Part shown: positions 53,965-64,000 of the stretch, in pieces
Position numbering within the stretch: position 1 is the first letter of the stretch
How the letters are laid out: every line of letters begins with the position of its first letter
Assembly: GCA_033032865.1 (NCBI GenBank)
Contig: JAWHQI010000121.1
Location: 1,736,001-1,800,000, forward strand
DNA: 64,000 nucleotides
Direction: 5' to 3'
DNA from: Dactylorhiza incarnata
Lineage: Eukaryota > Streptophyta > Magnoliopsida > Asparagales > Orchidaceae
Notes under the pieces: generated by a model
Told to the model about the DNA's origin: nothing
The model's database searches: none
What the model saw: the letters and a program-made list of their open reading frames with translations, nothing else
Made by a program: the position numbers and the translations under genes

Positions 53965-54274
53965 AGAAGGACTGTTGGAATTTCACGAATTTGCATGGAG
54001 TTTCCCGTAAAATTTGAGATTGTTTTTCAAGCAGATTACACGTGTTTTCACGGGTCCAATTTTATTATTCTCAGATAGCTCCCGTGGAATCTTATTTTTA
54101 TTAAATGGAATTTAATCTTCATTCAGGTACGCGCCTCATTTCAATTTATATATATATATATATATATAAATAAAAGAAAACGCGTGATTCCACGAAATCT
54201 TCCGTGAAACCCTTTCCGACCCTTCGTCTCTCTCGCGCTTTCACTGTTCTTCTTCCCCGACTTCGACGAGCTCA
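53965..54274 (+). other. Non-coding link between E pol and env-like gene
   Basis: AT-rich, with a TA dinucleotide run at about 54146-54168 and a CT-rich stretch before the env-like ATG. It could hold signals for subgenomic expression; none is certain. Confidence 0.5.
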
Positions 54275-56793
54275 ATGGCGCCCAAGGCTGGACTGCATTC
54301 TGGTGGAGAGCTTGTGCGCGGTGCATTTCAGACAGCTTCCGATGAATTCCGTAATGTTATCTTAATGCTTGATGTCGCCGGGCTCAGCTTTGTCTTGGAA
54401 GAGCCGACTAAAATCCTAGAACAGGACGTTCTTGAGTTCTTTCGAAATGCAAAAATCACCAGTCAAGGTAAGAAAATCAAGAGCTCAATCAGGTCGTGCA
54501 AAATCATCATGAAGGCTAGTGGGATCAACAGAACGTTGAGGATGCCTGAAGTCGAAACAGAAGAATTGTTTGTTGAAGATATTCTAAGAGCCAGGCGTTT
54601 CTGTGGTATTCTTGATGAAAGATCTCAAATCAGATGGAAATTTATGAATGATGGAGGTAAGCTTCTGTGTGACATTATAGGAAAAGTCTTATTGTGTAAG
54701 GTAGGCTCTCATGACTACCTCTCTGAAGAAGCTTTCAAAATTCACTCTGCTATAATCTGTCGGAAACAGTTTAATTTTGGTGAAGTAATTTTCGAGAAAA
54801 TTAAAGAGAGTTTTCATGCTCCCAGTTTTGGAAGAATTATTAGTCTGCTTCTCCATAGTGGCAATCCAGATTTTTTAATCTTGGAAGAGGTATCCCCATC
54901 CACCACACCAAGAAAATCAATTCATCCATTTTCTCCAAATGGGAAAGGGTCATTCCCAAGGGTGTAGGGAGTGTTGGAGTGAAGGCTGCTGTTAATGATG
55001 GTGAAGACCCTCTGCTTAATGAGGATAGGACTCTTGAAGCTGGTCAATCCTCCAGGGGGAGTGGACTTAGTCCAACTTCTGTTCAGGAAAGAGTTGCACA
55101 TGTTGAGGGGGAGTGTCCAACCCCAAGAGACATTGGTGCAAGTGGTGGTGCTGCAGAAAATTTTCCTCCCATTGAGGCTGATCAAGTTCCCCTTGATCCT
55201 GTTCATGATGCTGTCCCTGCTGCTGATCTTGATCTGGAGGGTCCAAGGTTTGTTGCTGATGTTGATGAGGCTGCTCAGCTAGAAGATTCAAGGAGATCAC
55301 CTGCAATGGTTGATTCTCTTCCTGCAGATCATGAAGACTTGCCAGATTCTCCCTCTGCTTCCTCTGGGAAATCTGAATCCTTGGAGAAGGGCAGTTTTGG
55401 TGAAAGATTGGAGTTTGCCAAGAAGATGTCTCTAGCTGAGGGGGAGAAAGACCAGGAAGATATGTTCATGGCTGAATCTGCTCTTCCTGAGGTCTGTCCT
55501 ACTGTGTTGTTTTTGCCCTGGTATCCAGAAGTTCCTGTAGCAGGTAGCACATCTCCAAGAGTAACTGTGCTTGATAAGCAAGCACAGTCTACAAGTTTTG
55601 TGGCTGATAAAATCTCTCCTGAAGAGGTTGAGACTGGTGATAGCTCTCACTTCTCTTTGCTGAAGGCTCAGACTGAGCACTTAGATCAGTCTTTCAAGCA
55701 AGTTTATAAGAAGATTGACTCTGTGGATAGTGCTCTGAGGCAGGAAATAACAGAAATTAGGCATGAGATGAGCAAATTCAAAAATGATCAAGAAGCTTGG
55801 ATGTCCAAAGCAGGACAAGCTCTAGACCACACAAATCAAGGTGTTGGACATGCTCTAAAGAATCTGCATTAGGTTAGTGAAGATGTACTACATTTGACTA
55901 CTGCTCACTCTACACTTAGCTCTGCTCATGATCAAGGACTCACATTCTTGGATGATCAACTTGAAAGACAACTGCATAGACTCTATTCCCTCCTGCATGA
56001 AGATGTCATAAAGGGGGAGGAGAGTATGGTGTCTGAGTTAGAAGAGAATGCAAGTAAGCTGGCTGACTTAGATGAAAATGTATCTTCAAAAATGCAAGAG
56101 CTCAAGGAGAACATTTTACAAAATGTTAAGGATGTAAATTGGTACACTCATGGAGCTCAAAGCTGGCTGTTCAAGGAAATTGCTGGAATGCTTGGATTTT
56201 CTGTTGTAGATAAAAGGTCAGATGTTCCTTCATCAAGTGCTCCAGGACCCAGGGCTCCAAGCTTTTCTCCAAATCCTGTTGAGGATCTTGATTCTGATGA
56301 AGAAGACATTCCTGCCTCCACTTATCAAGAGTTCTGGGATGATCCTATTCCTGCTCAAAAGTTTGACAGCTCCATTGTTGCTGAACCCTCTGAAAAGTCC
56401 TTGAAAAGAAAGCTTTTTGATGACAAGCCATCTATAATGAGGCCTAATCCCTATAAAAGGATTAGAGAATTTTATGATAAGCCTCCTCCTAGAAACTTCC
56501 AAGAAAACTGGAGCCCCACATCCAAAAGTATTGTTCTCTCAGCCTTCAATAGAGTCAGTAATCTTAATGAAAAAGTCAGTGATCACTACAGTTCAGAAGA
56601 ATGGAGTAAGTTTGAAAAGAGGACAACTGAAAGAAGAATTCATTTCAAGACAGGTGGATCTAAAGAGACTGCTCCTGACAAATACTGGCCTAAGCCAAAG
56701 GCATTCTTTGAGAGAATGGAATCTGAACAGAAGAAGAAAGCTGAGGCAGTGGAAAGACTATTTGCAAAGCAGAAAGGCAAAGATCATGAATGA
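54275..56793 (+). pseudogene. Env-like third gene of E, broken
   Basis: ATG 54275 (MAPKAGLHSGGEL) starts a frame of 230 codons to TAG 54967. A one-base shift near 54960 leads into a second frame (from about 54970) that ends at TAG 55870-55872, after which the same frame runs to TGA 56793. In total about 838 codons. The first third is globular with a basic segment. The middle is acid- and proline-rich. Residues about 460-640 have heptad spacing typical of coiled coils (DQSFKQVYKKIDSV, LADLDENVSSKMQELKENI). The C-terminus is basic. The position after pol and the coiled coil match the env-like gene of Sireviruses. I see no convincing signal peptide or membrane span, so an envelope role is doubtful. 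Confidence 0.7.
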
Positions 56794-56980
56794 ACTGAGC
56801 TAGTCTGGAATCATGATGTTTTCTTTGCTTATATATATATATATACATTTCTTTTGTGTTAAAGTTAAACTTTCAGTCTTATTCTGTTTTCTCTTTAAAT
56901 ATTACTGCCTGGGTTGTGCACTTCTTATTTATTATATTTTCTGTGCAATTCAACTTAATGCATAGGGTTATGACATCTTC
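56794..56980 (+). other. 3' non-coding region of E
   Basis: T-rich, with a TA run at about 56830-56845. No gene; it leads into the polypurine tract. Confidence 0.6.
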
Positions 56981-56994
56981 AAATAGGGGGAGAT
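56981..56994 (+). other. Polypurine tract of E
   Basis: AAATAGGGGGAGAT immediately before the 3' LTR, identical to the tract of B1 and B2. Confidence 0.9.
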
Positions 56995-58459
56995 TGTTGG
57001 GTATTGTGTCCACAATCACCTAGATTTGAAGATGTCCCCTAGTGAACTAAAATGAATTGAGTATGTATTTGATGATTTCTGCTTAGATGTGTTATGACAG
57101 GTCTTAATGCTAAGTGCACACCAAGGTCAGGTTGCAATGGATCACCAAACACAGTTCTGGACAATGTAATCCCTCAATGTGTAGAACAAAGTGTTGGTCC
57201 ATGTGTAATCTCTCTTTTGGGGTGTACTTCATATTCTCATAACTGAAGATTTTCAAGGTTGAGGAGTGGAGCAGGTTTTCAGAAGGCAAGAAAGTTTTGC
57301 CAAGTCAATTCGTCGAGATGTCTCGGGACATCCCGACGAATCCCGACGAATCAAGACAGAAGCCATTTGTCTTGTTTAAAGAAGAAAATTCTGCCGCTAA
57401 GTCCATTCGTCGGATGTTCTCGTGAACTCCCAACAAATCTCTACGAATGCAGACAGAAGTCAAAATGGCTGGTTTGGGTAGGAATTTGCGCAGCTAAGTT
57501 CATTCGTCGGATGTTCTCGTGAACTCCCGATGAATCCCGACGAATGAAAACAGAAGTTGTTTTTCTCGGGTTGCTCAGTGTTTTCTGTGGCCAAGTCTTT
57601 TCGTCGGATGTTCACGTGAAGTCTCGACGAATGACGGACAGACGGATTTCAAATCTTTGTTTCGATTTCAAAAATTTAGGGTTGGCCGCCATGTACAGTA
57701 CACGTGTCGTTCCTCCCTTCGTTGTCGCACGAGCCGTTGAAGTCCTCCCTATAAATAATCCTCTATTTTTAGGGCAAACTAATCTTTACACACGTTTTGT
57801 TCAGAATCGAAAAGTTGTTCTCATCTTCCTTTGCTGAACAAGTTTTCTGAGACCTAACACCTGCTGCTCAAGAGTTATTCTTCATTGTTGTTAGAGTTTT
57901 CTCAGATAAGAAGGTCTTTGATCCTTGTGCTGCACTCCATATTGACGATTCTCTCGAGTGGATCAAAGGGCATATTCAGATCAGGTTAGCCAAGTTTATT
58001 TTTCTTCCAAATCTTTCAAAATCCAAGCTTTCTCTCTCAAGGAAGAAGAAGACTCAGTTTTCCCAAGATCCGAAGTAAATCTCTGTTGAGATTTAGAAGA
58101 AGTATTTTTATTTCTATCTCTATTTAATTTCTGTAGGAGTTTTTACTCCGAGTCATTTGTAGGAGTTGTTTTACTCCGAGTTGTAGGAGTGGTATACTCC
58201 GAGTTGTAGGAGTTTTGACTCAGAGGTGTAAGATTATTTATAATCTGAGATTGGTGAAGTAGCCGAGTCTAGCCTCGTTGTGCTAGATAGGCGAGGCAGG
58301 AAAGAGGACTACCCACATCGGGGAACCTCTATAAAATCCTTGTGTCTGTGCTGTGCTTTATTGTGTACTTTTCTGTGTTATATTTTAATTCCGCGAGTAG
58401 ACATAGAATCCACCTATTCACCCCCTCTAGGTGATTTAGGTCGCAACTAGATACTTTCA
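56995..58459 (+). repeat. 3' LTR of E (1465 bp)
   Basis: Same termini and internal features as the 5' LTR, with scattered substitutions and short indels. The TSD AGTGG follows. Confidence 0.94.
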
Positions 58460-58464
58460 AGTGG

Positions 58465-59955
58465 CAACCAAGCTAGCGGTGCCCATCAGAGAGGAGGTCG
58501 CTAAGCTCCTGAAAGCAGGCTTTATTTCTGAAATTCAATACTCCACGTGGATGTCAAACGTTGTAATGGTTAAAAAAATCCGGTGGGAAGTGGCTCATGT
58601 GTGTGGATTTTACGAAACTCAATAAAGCATGCCCCAAAGATTGTTATCCTTTGCCTCAGATAGATGTTTTAGTAGATTCCGCGGTTGGGTATAATTTTAT
58701 GAGCTTTCTCGACGCATTTCCGGGGTACCACCAAATCAAAATGCACAAACCCGATATCCTGCACACTTCTTTCATCACGGACGATGGGTGTTATTGTTAT
58801 CTCGTAATGCCCTTCGGACTTAAAAATGCGGGTGCAACATACCAGAGAATGATGGATACAGTTTTTAAACATCAAAAAGGCAGGAATCTTGAAGTTTATG
58901 TTGATGATCTCCTCCTGAAAAGTAAAACATTTTCAATACATTTGAAAGACCTCGTAGAGACGTTCGCTACTCTATGGAGGTTCAAATTAAAATTGAACCC
59001 ATTGAAATGTGTGTTCGGAGCAAACAAGGGTAAGTTTCTCGGGCATCTCCTCACTTCCGATGGCCTTGCACCGAACCTAGATAAGGCGAAGACCATCCTC
59101 GATATGATTCGTCCTCGTAATACCAAGGAGGTCCAGCAACATGGAGGAAGGTTGGCGGGCCTGAGCAGATTCATTTCTAAATCAGGAGATAAAAGTGTTC
59201 CATTCTTTAAAACACTCAGAGGAGGATCAAAGTTTGAATGGAGCGAAGAATTCAACAAGGCTTTCGAGAAGTTAAAACTACAGTTGACTTCGACCCCTCT
59301 ACTCCAAAGTCCCCGTAAAGGGGAAATATTGTTCTTATATTTGGGGGTCGGCCTAGATGCTGTGAGTTCCGTTCTCGTCCGGGAGGAAGGGAAGAAACAA
59401 TTTCCAATATACTATGTCAGCCATTTCCTCAAGGATGCAGAAACAAGATATTCGATCCTGGAAAAGCTAGCTTTGGCTTTGGTTATGTCATCACGAAGGC
59501 TTCTACCTTACTTTCAAGCTCATCCAATTCAAATAATTATAGATCATCCTCTGAGAAGTATTCTTGAAAAGCCAGATCATTCAGGAAGACTGGCCAAGTG
59601 GGCTATTGAACTGAGCGAGTTTGAAATATCCTATGTTCCCAGAACGACAATCAAAGCACAGGTCTTGGCAGATTTCTTGGTTGATACAACAGAATCCAGT
59701 CCTGAACAAGTGGTGAAGTCCCCTTTGGCTTGGGTCGTTTATGTGGATGGGGCTTCTGGAAAAAACTCTGTGGGTGTCGGAGTAGTTTTAATTAGCCCAA
59801 ATGGCATCAAACTTGAACAAGCTATCAAATTCTTCTTTCCAGTCACAAATAACCAGGCAGAGTACGAGGCACTTCTGGCCGATTTGAGGCTTGCGAAGGA
59901 ACTGGGTATAGAACACGTGCATGTCAAAACTGATTCGCTAATGATGGCTTCCTAA
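58465..59955 (+). pseudogene. pol: Tat-type RT, RNase H and second RNase H-like domain (A2)
   Basis: RT resumes after the AGTGG repeat (KLAVPIREEVAKLLKAGF). An indel in an A run near 58576 shifts the frame, and 58597-59955 is then open: CVDFTKLNKACPKD, FLDAFPGYHQI, MPFGLKNAGATYQ and YVDD at about 58902. A degenerate first RNase H follows (LYLGVGLDAVSSVLV), then a second RNase H-like domain with WVVYVDGASG, NNQAEYEALLADL and KTDSLM. The double RNase H is a Tat-lineage trait. A TAA at 59953-59955 ends the frame inside the second domain. Confidence 0.88.
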
Positions 59956-60455
59956 GTTCTGGGGAATTATGAGACAAGGGAACCAATGCTAAGGAAGTAT
60001 CTGCTGCTAGCTAAGGGAGAGATTGGGAGATTCAAATCATTCATAATCGAGCATATTCCCAGGACACAAAACAAAGAAGCAAATGAATTGTCGAAGTTTG
60101 GTCTTCCATCAGGGGGAGTGACCTCTGAACTTTTCCATCCGGCAACAGATGAAGGGGAACTTATGCAGATCGATCAGAATCCTTCCTGGAAGGATCCTTA
60201 CGAGCTATTCTTATCCAAAGGAGAGTTCCATCAATCAATCAAAGATAAAAAGAGATTCAGAAGAATGCAGCTTATTATTACTTGATAGCAGGAGTCCTGT
60301 ACAGAAAAACTCTGATTTCTCCCTCAGCGCGGTGTGTTTCTGAAGAAGAAGTTCCAACCATACTTCAGGAGGTTCATTCCGGGGAATGTGGTAGTCATTC
60401 AGGGGCGAAGACTTTGGAAAAAAGAATCTTGAGGCAGGGATAAATCTGGCCAACC
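59956..60455 (+). pseudogene. pol: End of second RNase H and integrase finger (A2), degenerate
   Basis: The RNase H frame can be followed after its stop (IEHIPRTQNKEANELSKFG at about 60046-60102). Further on, reading frames change and only traces of the integrase HHCC finger region remain (EVHSGECGSHSG-like text near 60370). Confidence 0.65.
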
Positions 60456-61438
60456 ATGAGAAAAGATGCCGAAGCATTTGACCAGCGATGTGTTAAGTGT
60501 CAAAAGTTTGCTCCTCTTCAACATCTGCCCGCTCAATCACTTAAATCAATAACTACGCCTTGGTCCTTCGCAGTTTGGGGGATAAATCTTATCAGACCTT
60601 TCCCAACGTCTAGCAGCCAGCGTCGTTTCATAATCGTGATGATTGATTACTTCAGTAAATGGATTGAGGCAAAAGCACTGACAAAGACTACAACGCAGGT
60701 CATCAAAAACTTCATTTGGGGAAAAATAGTTTGTCGGCATGGAATCCTGCTAGCAATCGTCAATGACAATGGCCCACAACTCAATAACTCAGAAATGATA
60801 AACTTTTTTGATCAGGTTGGGATTGATCTCCCGTTCTCCTCGGTACATCATCCCAGGATGAATGGCCAGGTGGAAGCAGCAAATACACAAATCCAGCAGC
60901 TTTTGATGAAGAGAGTCTTGAATCAAAGAGGCAATTGGGCAGAACAACTCCCTTCAATCATTTGGACTCTCCGCACTACTCCATCTTCAGCAACAGGGGA
61001 GACACCTTTCAAATTATCTCATGGCTCGGAGGCAGTCGTTCCAATAGAATTTGAAGTGGTCACCCCCAGAGTGGTATATGCAAAAGAAGGAGGAGAAGCA
61101 TGGATAGAGGATAATGATGAAGCTATCAAATATAGTCTAGATTTGATCGAAGAGCTTTAGTATGAGCAACAATCAGGCAGGAGGAAGTAAAAAGGAGAAT
61201 GGCCAAATACTTTGACAGGAATGTCAGGGTAAAACATTTTGCAGTTGGTGATGTTGTACTAAAGAAAGTTGATGCAGCGGCCAGAACAGGCAACGTCGGA
61301 AAATTAAATCCCAACTGGGCAGGGCCTTTCATTGTCAAGGAGGTACTAAAGAGCGGGGCTTATCACCTCCAGAAAAGCAAAGGAGAGGACATCTCACACA
61401 CCTGGAGTGGTGACGATCTTAAACGGTTCTATCCTTAA
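60456..61438 (+). pseudogene. pol: Tat-type integrase (A2)
   Basis: CVKCQKFAP ends the zinc finger. The core has WGINLIRPFP, VNDNGPQLNN and NGQVEAANTQI. The first catalytic Asp is Asn here (GIN instead of GID), while the second Asp and the Glu remain. LRTTPSSATGETPF is a family signature. A TAG at 61158-61160 breaks the frame. The C-terminal domain (61199-61438, with NPNWAGPFIVKEV and AYHLQ) closes at TAA 61436-61438. There is no chromodomain, as expected for Tat. Inactive. Confidence 0.85.
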
Positions 61439-63310
61439 AATGTCTTCTTATTTTTTGCATTTTTTGGATATTCAATGAAAAGCCCCATACTGACACGTCT
61501 CCATGTCTGGTGACTCTTTTTTACACTTTTTTATATATCTCCCTCACTGAACCGTGGAGACATCGCCAAGCTCTGCTCGAACCCCCTTAGATTGTAGTCA
61601 TTAGCGTAAAACCACGAAGATCATGTGTAGCTGGGAGTTTTCGCACACGTGTAGTGGTAGCTTGCCAATTCCCGTGCGGTGGTCTTCGGAACCTTGGATC
61701 CCGGCTGATATCTGACACACCCCTGCATCAAGGGAGGTCTAGGTGAATGTTAGCTCTATCATGCCCTGAGAGGGATATAGTTACAGCTTTGATGATCTTT
61801 CCGAGGAAAGCAATGTCGGTATAACCCCCGCGGCATAACCACACCTGCCCAACTTATCATCTTAGTCTGTGACCATCGAATACTCCTAGGTACTCTCAAG
61901 CGATGCCTAAGCGGGACCCACAACTGAGTTGATCTCTCTGAGGAAAGCAATGTTCGCCGCCTAGGCCCACCTGCCCGATTGATCAACTCGGCTTGTAACC
62001 CTAGGCAAGAGAGCAGTTGAATCGCTTACAGCCCTTATGACCACTCGAGGAAAGCAATATTCGCCGCCTAGACCCACCTGCCCACTTGGTCATCTGGGTC
62101 TGTACTTACCTTTTTTCTTTTATTTCTACAGCTCTTATGACCACTTGAGGAAAGCAATGTTCGCCGCCTAGGCCCACCTGCCCACTTGGTCATCTGAGTC
62201 TGTAGCTATTTTTATTGCATTACAGGAGTTATCTCATCCCATACGGTCTTTCTAGACCATTTGGGAAGAAACAGGATTTTTACAGGTACTTAAAAGACCG
62301 AGCGGTTTGATCTTTTAAACCGAACGGTTTGAAATCAGCAGGTACCACAATTACCCGGGCGGTTTGATTTTTAAACCGACCAGTTTAAAATAAGAAGGTA
62401 TAACAGAATATATCAGGCGGTTTGAAACATTTAAACCTGTCGGTTCAATCATATCGGGCGGCTTAAAACCAGTCAGTTTTACAATGGGTTATCATAAAAT
62501 GCCACAAGGCGGGTATCAGAATACAAAGTATAACCATGATCGGTCGGTCTCTTCGTTCGATCTATTCTGTCATCCTTATGGGTATCAATTCTATCCGCTC
62601 GGTAAAAAACAAGCTTTTCACAAAAAAGTGATTATGATTCTTATGGGGATGGAAATGATTATACAGTATCAAGTCACTGATCGCCCGAGTTATATACAGG
62701 TCCGCACAGGCTTATCAGTTAATACTTATATTCATAAGGGTGGACCTTACAGAAATCTGAATTATAAGTCGTTCGGAATAAATACTAATCGCGCGACTTG
62801 TTGATTGTTCTCGTATGACATTCTCTATTTTACGAAGCAATTATGTAAAGCCGGGTAATAGTCGCGCGAGTTGGTCTCAAATATGTGGAGCCATATAATC
62901 GCGCAGGACACATTCAAATCGCATAATCCATAAATCAGGATCCTATAGCGGCTTAAAGTTGTGTTCGGTTTCTGGTTATCTCGGGGCATTCATAACAAGA
63001 TAAGGCAGAGCTCGAATTTCTATTCGCTCGATTATATACTAAAACCGCGTCGATTATTCATCAAAATGTCATAATTGGTGTTTGTCGGGTTATATTGAAT
63101 TCACCGAGTCAGGATCTCAAAGAGACAGGTCGCCCAAACAAACTTTATAGTGTTCAAACGACTATCTAATTGAAATTCTAAAGTTCAATGCTCTGACCGA
63201 CTGGGTTGTTCTCAAACCGCACGACCTGGTTAAAAGAGAAGGAGACCGCAACAATCACAAGTAAGTCGCATAAAATGAACAGCTAAACAGGTAAAGCTTT
63301 CCATTCATAA
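61439..63310 (+). other. Long 3' region of A2 with tandem and inverted repeats
   Basis: No sense-strand gene. GAGGAAAGCAAT...GCCCACCTGCCC units start at 61803, 61940, 62047 and 62147 (spacings 137, 107 and 100). A cluster of CGGTTT and AAACCG hexamers forms inverted pairs at 62303-62480. A long 3' region between integrase and LTR is usual for Tat elements. The 3' LTR has not begun by 63310 as far as can be judged. Confidence 0.65.
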
Positions 63311-64000
63311 TCAAAATGTCTTTACATCATTTTGTAACCGACCGGCTAATAAAATCAAGCCGCCGGTTATGCAAAATAAAAACAAAATACAAAAAATAAC
63401 GATCACAGCTATTCGTCCGGTTTTGAGCTTTTTTGCCGCAGGAGAACTTGAACCTTCACTGCCATCTATGTCTACGTCGGGCGAGTATCCTTTGCTGAAA
63501 GATGAGGAACTTGAAGAACTGCTACCCGAGCTACTCGAGCTACCCGAGCTGCCTGACTTTCGGTACTTAGACCGCCCAGTTTCACCAGAGTCGCTGGACT
63601 TTGCATCCGAGCCATCTTCTTTCTCTTCGGCAGCCGTCGCAGGTTCTTCTACGACCTCTTCTTCATCATCACTCTCTTCCTCTGAACTACTAGACTCGGC
63701 TTTGTCCTTCCCTTTGGCTCGGCGGGTTACTTCGTCTAGCTTTGCCTTCAGGCCAGGATAAAGGTCCGAGAAGGTTGACTCTTCAAAACCCTCAGCCAGG
63801 CCGTCCCGACCTATCAGGCGGTCTAGGGCACCGTCAATCCCCTTGGCAACATGGGGAAAGACCTCGTCCTGGAAGTCTGGGTTGTCCATATCGTATTGAT
63901 GCTGTGAGAAGAAATAAAAGTCAGATCGCCCGGCCTGGAAACAATATGCCAAAAGTATTCGTCAAACAACTTACCGCTATGACCTCCTTTAATCGGGCGA
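63311..64000 (-). CDS. Antisense ORF: Ser/acid-rich, C-terminal membrane span, probable intron
   Basis: Reads leftward and enters from beyond the window. The last 196 codons (from 63901) encode a short helical region (DFQDEVFPHVAKGIDGALDR), a long Ser/Asp/Glu-rich linker with a poly-Ser run, a basic KKLK, then 24 hydrophobic residues starting IAVIVIFCILFLF and a 9-residue tail ending at TGA 63311. This is tail-anchor topology. No ATG opens the frame nearby. A 73-nt candidate intron (63902-63974, GTAAG to a T-rich CACAG) would join it in frame to an upstream exon (LKEVIA). Antisense ORFs in the 3' region are known in Tat elements, but the function is unknown. A captured host gene is an alternative. 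Confidence 0.6.
63902..63974 (-). other. Candidate 73-nt intron in the antisense ORF
   Basis: On the minus strand GCG/GTAAGTTG opens it and TTTTATTTCTTCTCACAG closes it. Both flanks are in the same reading phase. The length is just within the plant range. An alternative acceptor TTGTTTCCAG would give only 40 nt, too short. Confidence 0.5.

Larger units (their letters stand above)
46973..58464 (+). mobile_element. Sirevirus-like copia element E with env-like gene, AGTGG TSD
   Basis: LTRs 46978-48430 (1453 bp) and 56995-58459 (1465 bp) start TGTTGGGTATTG and end GATACTTTCA. AGTGG flanks lie at 46973-46977 and 58460-58464. The order is PBS for initiator tRNA-Met, gag with two zinc knuckles, pol (protease, integrase, RT, RNase H), an env-like region, polypurine tract. 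A long gag, an extra gene after pol and palindrome-rich U3 place it with Sireviruses. A few lesions in pol and env disable it. Confidence 0.95.
18143..64000 (+). mobile_element. Tat-type Ty3/gypsy element A2, split by three insertions
   Basis: Pieces of one + strand element appear in order: 5' LTR/leader (18143-19585), gag (19586-20252, 29575-29860, 45277-45897), protease (46045-46440), RT start (46602-46977), RT/RNase H (58465-59955), integrase (60456-61438), 3' region and antisense ORF (63311-64000). A second RNase H-like domain after the first and the antisense ORF both point to the Tat lineage. B2, C and E interrupt it at TSDs CATTG, AGGGT and AGTGG. The right LTR is beyond the window. 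Confidence 0.85.

Noticed and set aside
57259..57837. Small ORFs in E LTRs (also 47489-47807)
   Set aside because: They cross the U3 palindromes and the TATA box, and are present only because both LTRs are similar.
1..64000. A host gene or RNA gene within the window
   Set aside because: Every domain-bearing frame belongs to a retroelement. The only candidate of uncertain origin is the antisense ORF at the right edge, listed separately.

Overview
This window reads as repeat-rich heterochromatin of a flowering plant. Essentially all recognisable coding sequence belongs to plant LTR retrotransposons: Ty3/gypsy of the Tat and Athila types, Ty1/copia of Sirevirus-like type, and a gag-only gypsy derivative. 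I found no host gene, rRNA, tRNA or CRISPR array. I cannot name the species.

The backbone of the right three quarters is one old Tat-type gypsy element (A2, + strand, about 18143 to beyond 64000). Three other elements split its gag-pol, and each insertion is supported by a 5-bp target-site duplication (TSD). B2 is a copia element on the minus strand (20253-29569, TSD CATTG). C is a gag-only element (29861-45271, TSD AGGGT), and its own left LTR is split by D, an apparently intact Athila-type element on the minus strand (30120-40158, TSD GGCTC). E is a Sirevirus-like copia element with an env-like gene (46978-58459, TSD AGTGG). The order in A2 is LTR, gag start, [B2], gag middle, [C containing D], gag end and protease, [E], RT/RNase H, integrase, a long 3' region and an antisense ORF that runs off the window.

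The left quarter (1-13627) is a second copy of the segment 16163-29601. It has the same Tat leader and gag start and the same copia element (B1) at the same TSD, so it arose by segmental duplication after B inserted. Between the copies, 13628-16132 holds non-coding LTR-like relics rich in palindromes.

Relative ages follow from nesting and damage. A is oldest (many stops). B inserted before the duplication. C and E are younger. D is very young: one difference across two 1397-bp LTRs and a 1785-codon open gag-pol frame. The most notable signals are: a templated insertion that removes the reverse-transcriptase YVDD motif of B yet keeps its frame open in both copies; evenly spaced 34-bp palindromes upstream of the TATA box of E, with related palindromes in the LTRs and inside gag of B; the gag-only element C with GC-rich palindromic arrays; and an antisense, probably spliced, serine/acid-rich tail-anchored-like ORF at the right edge.
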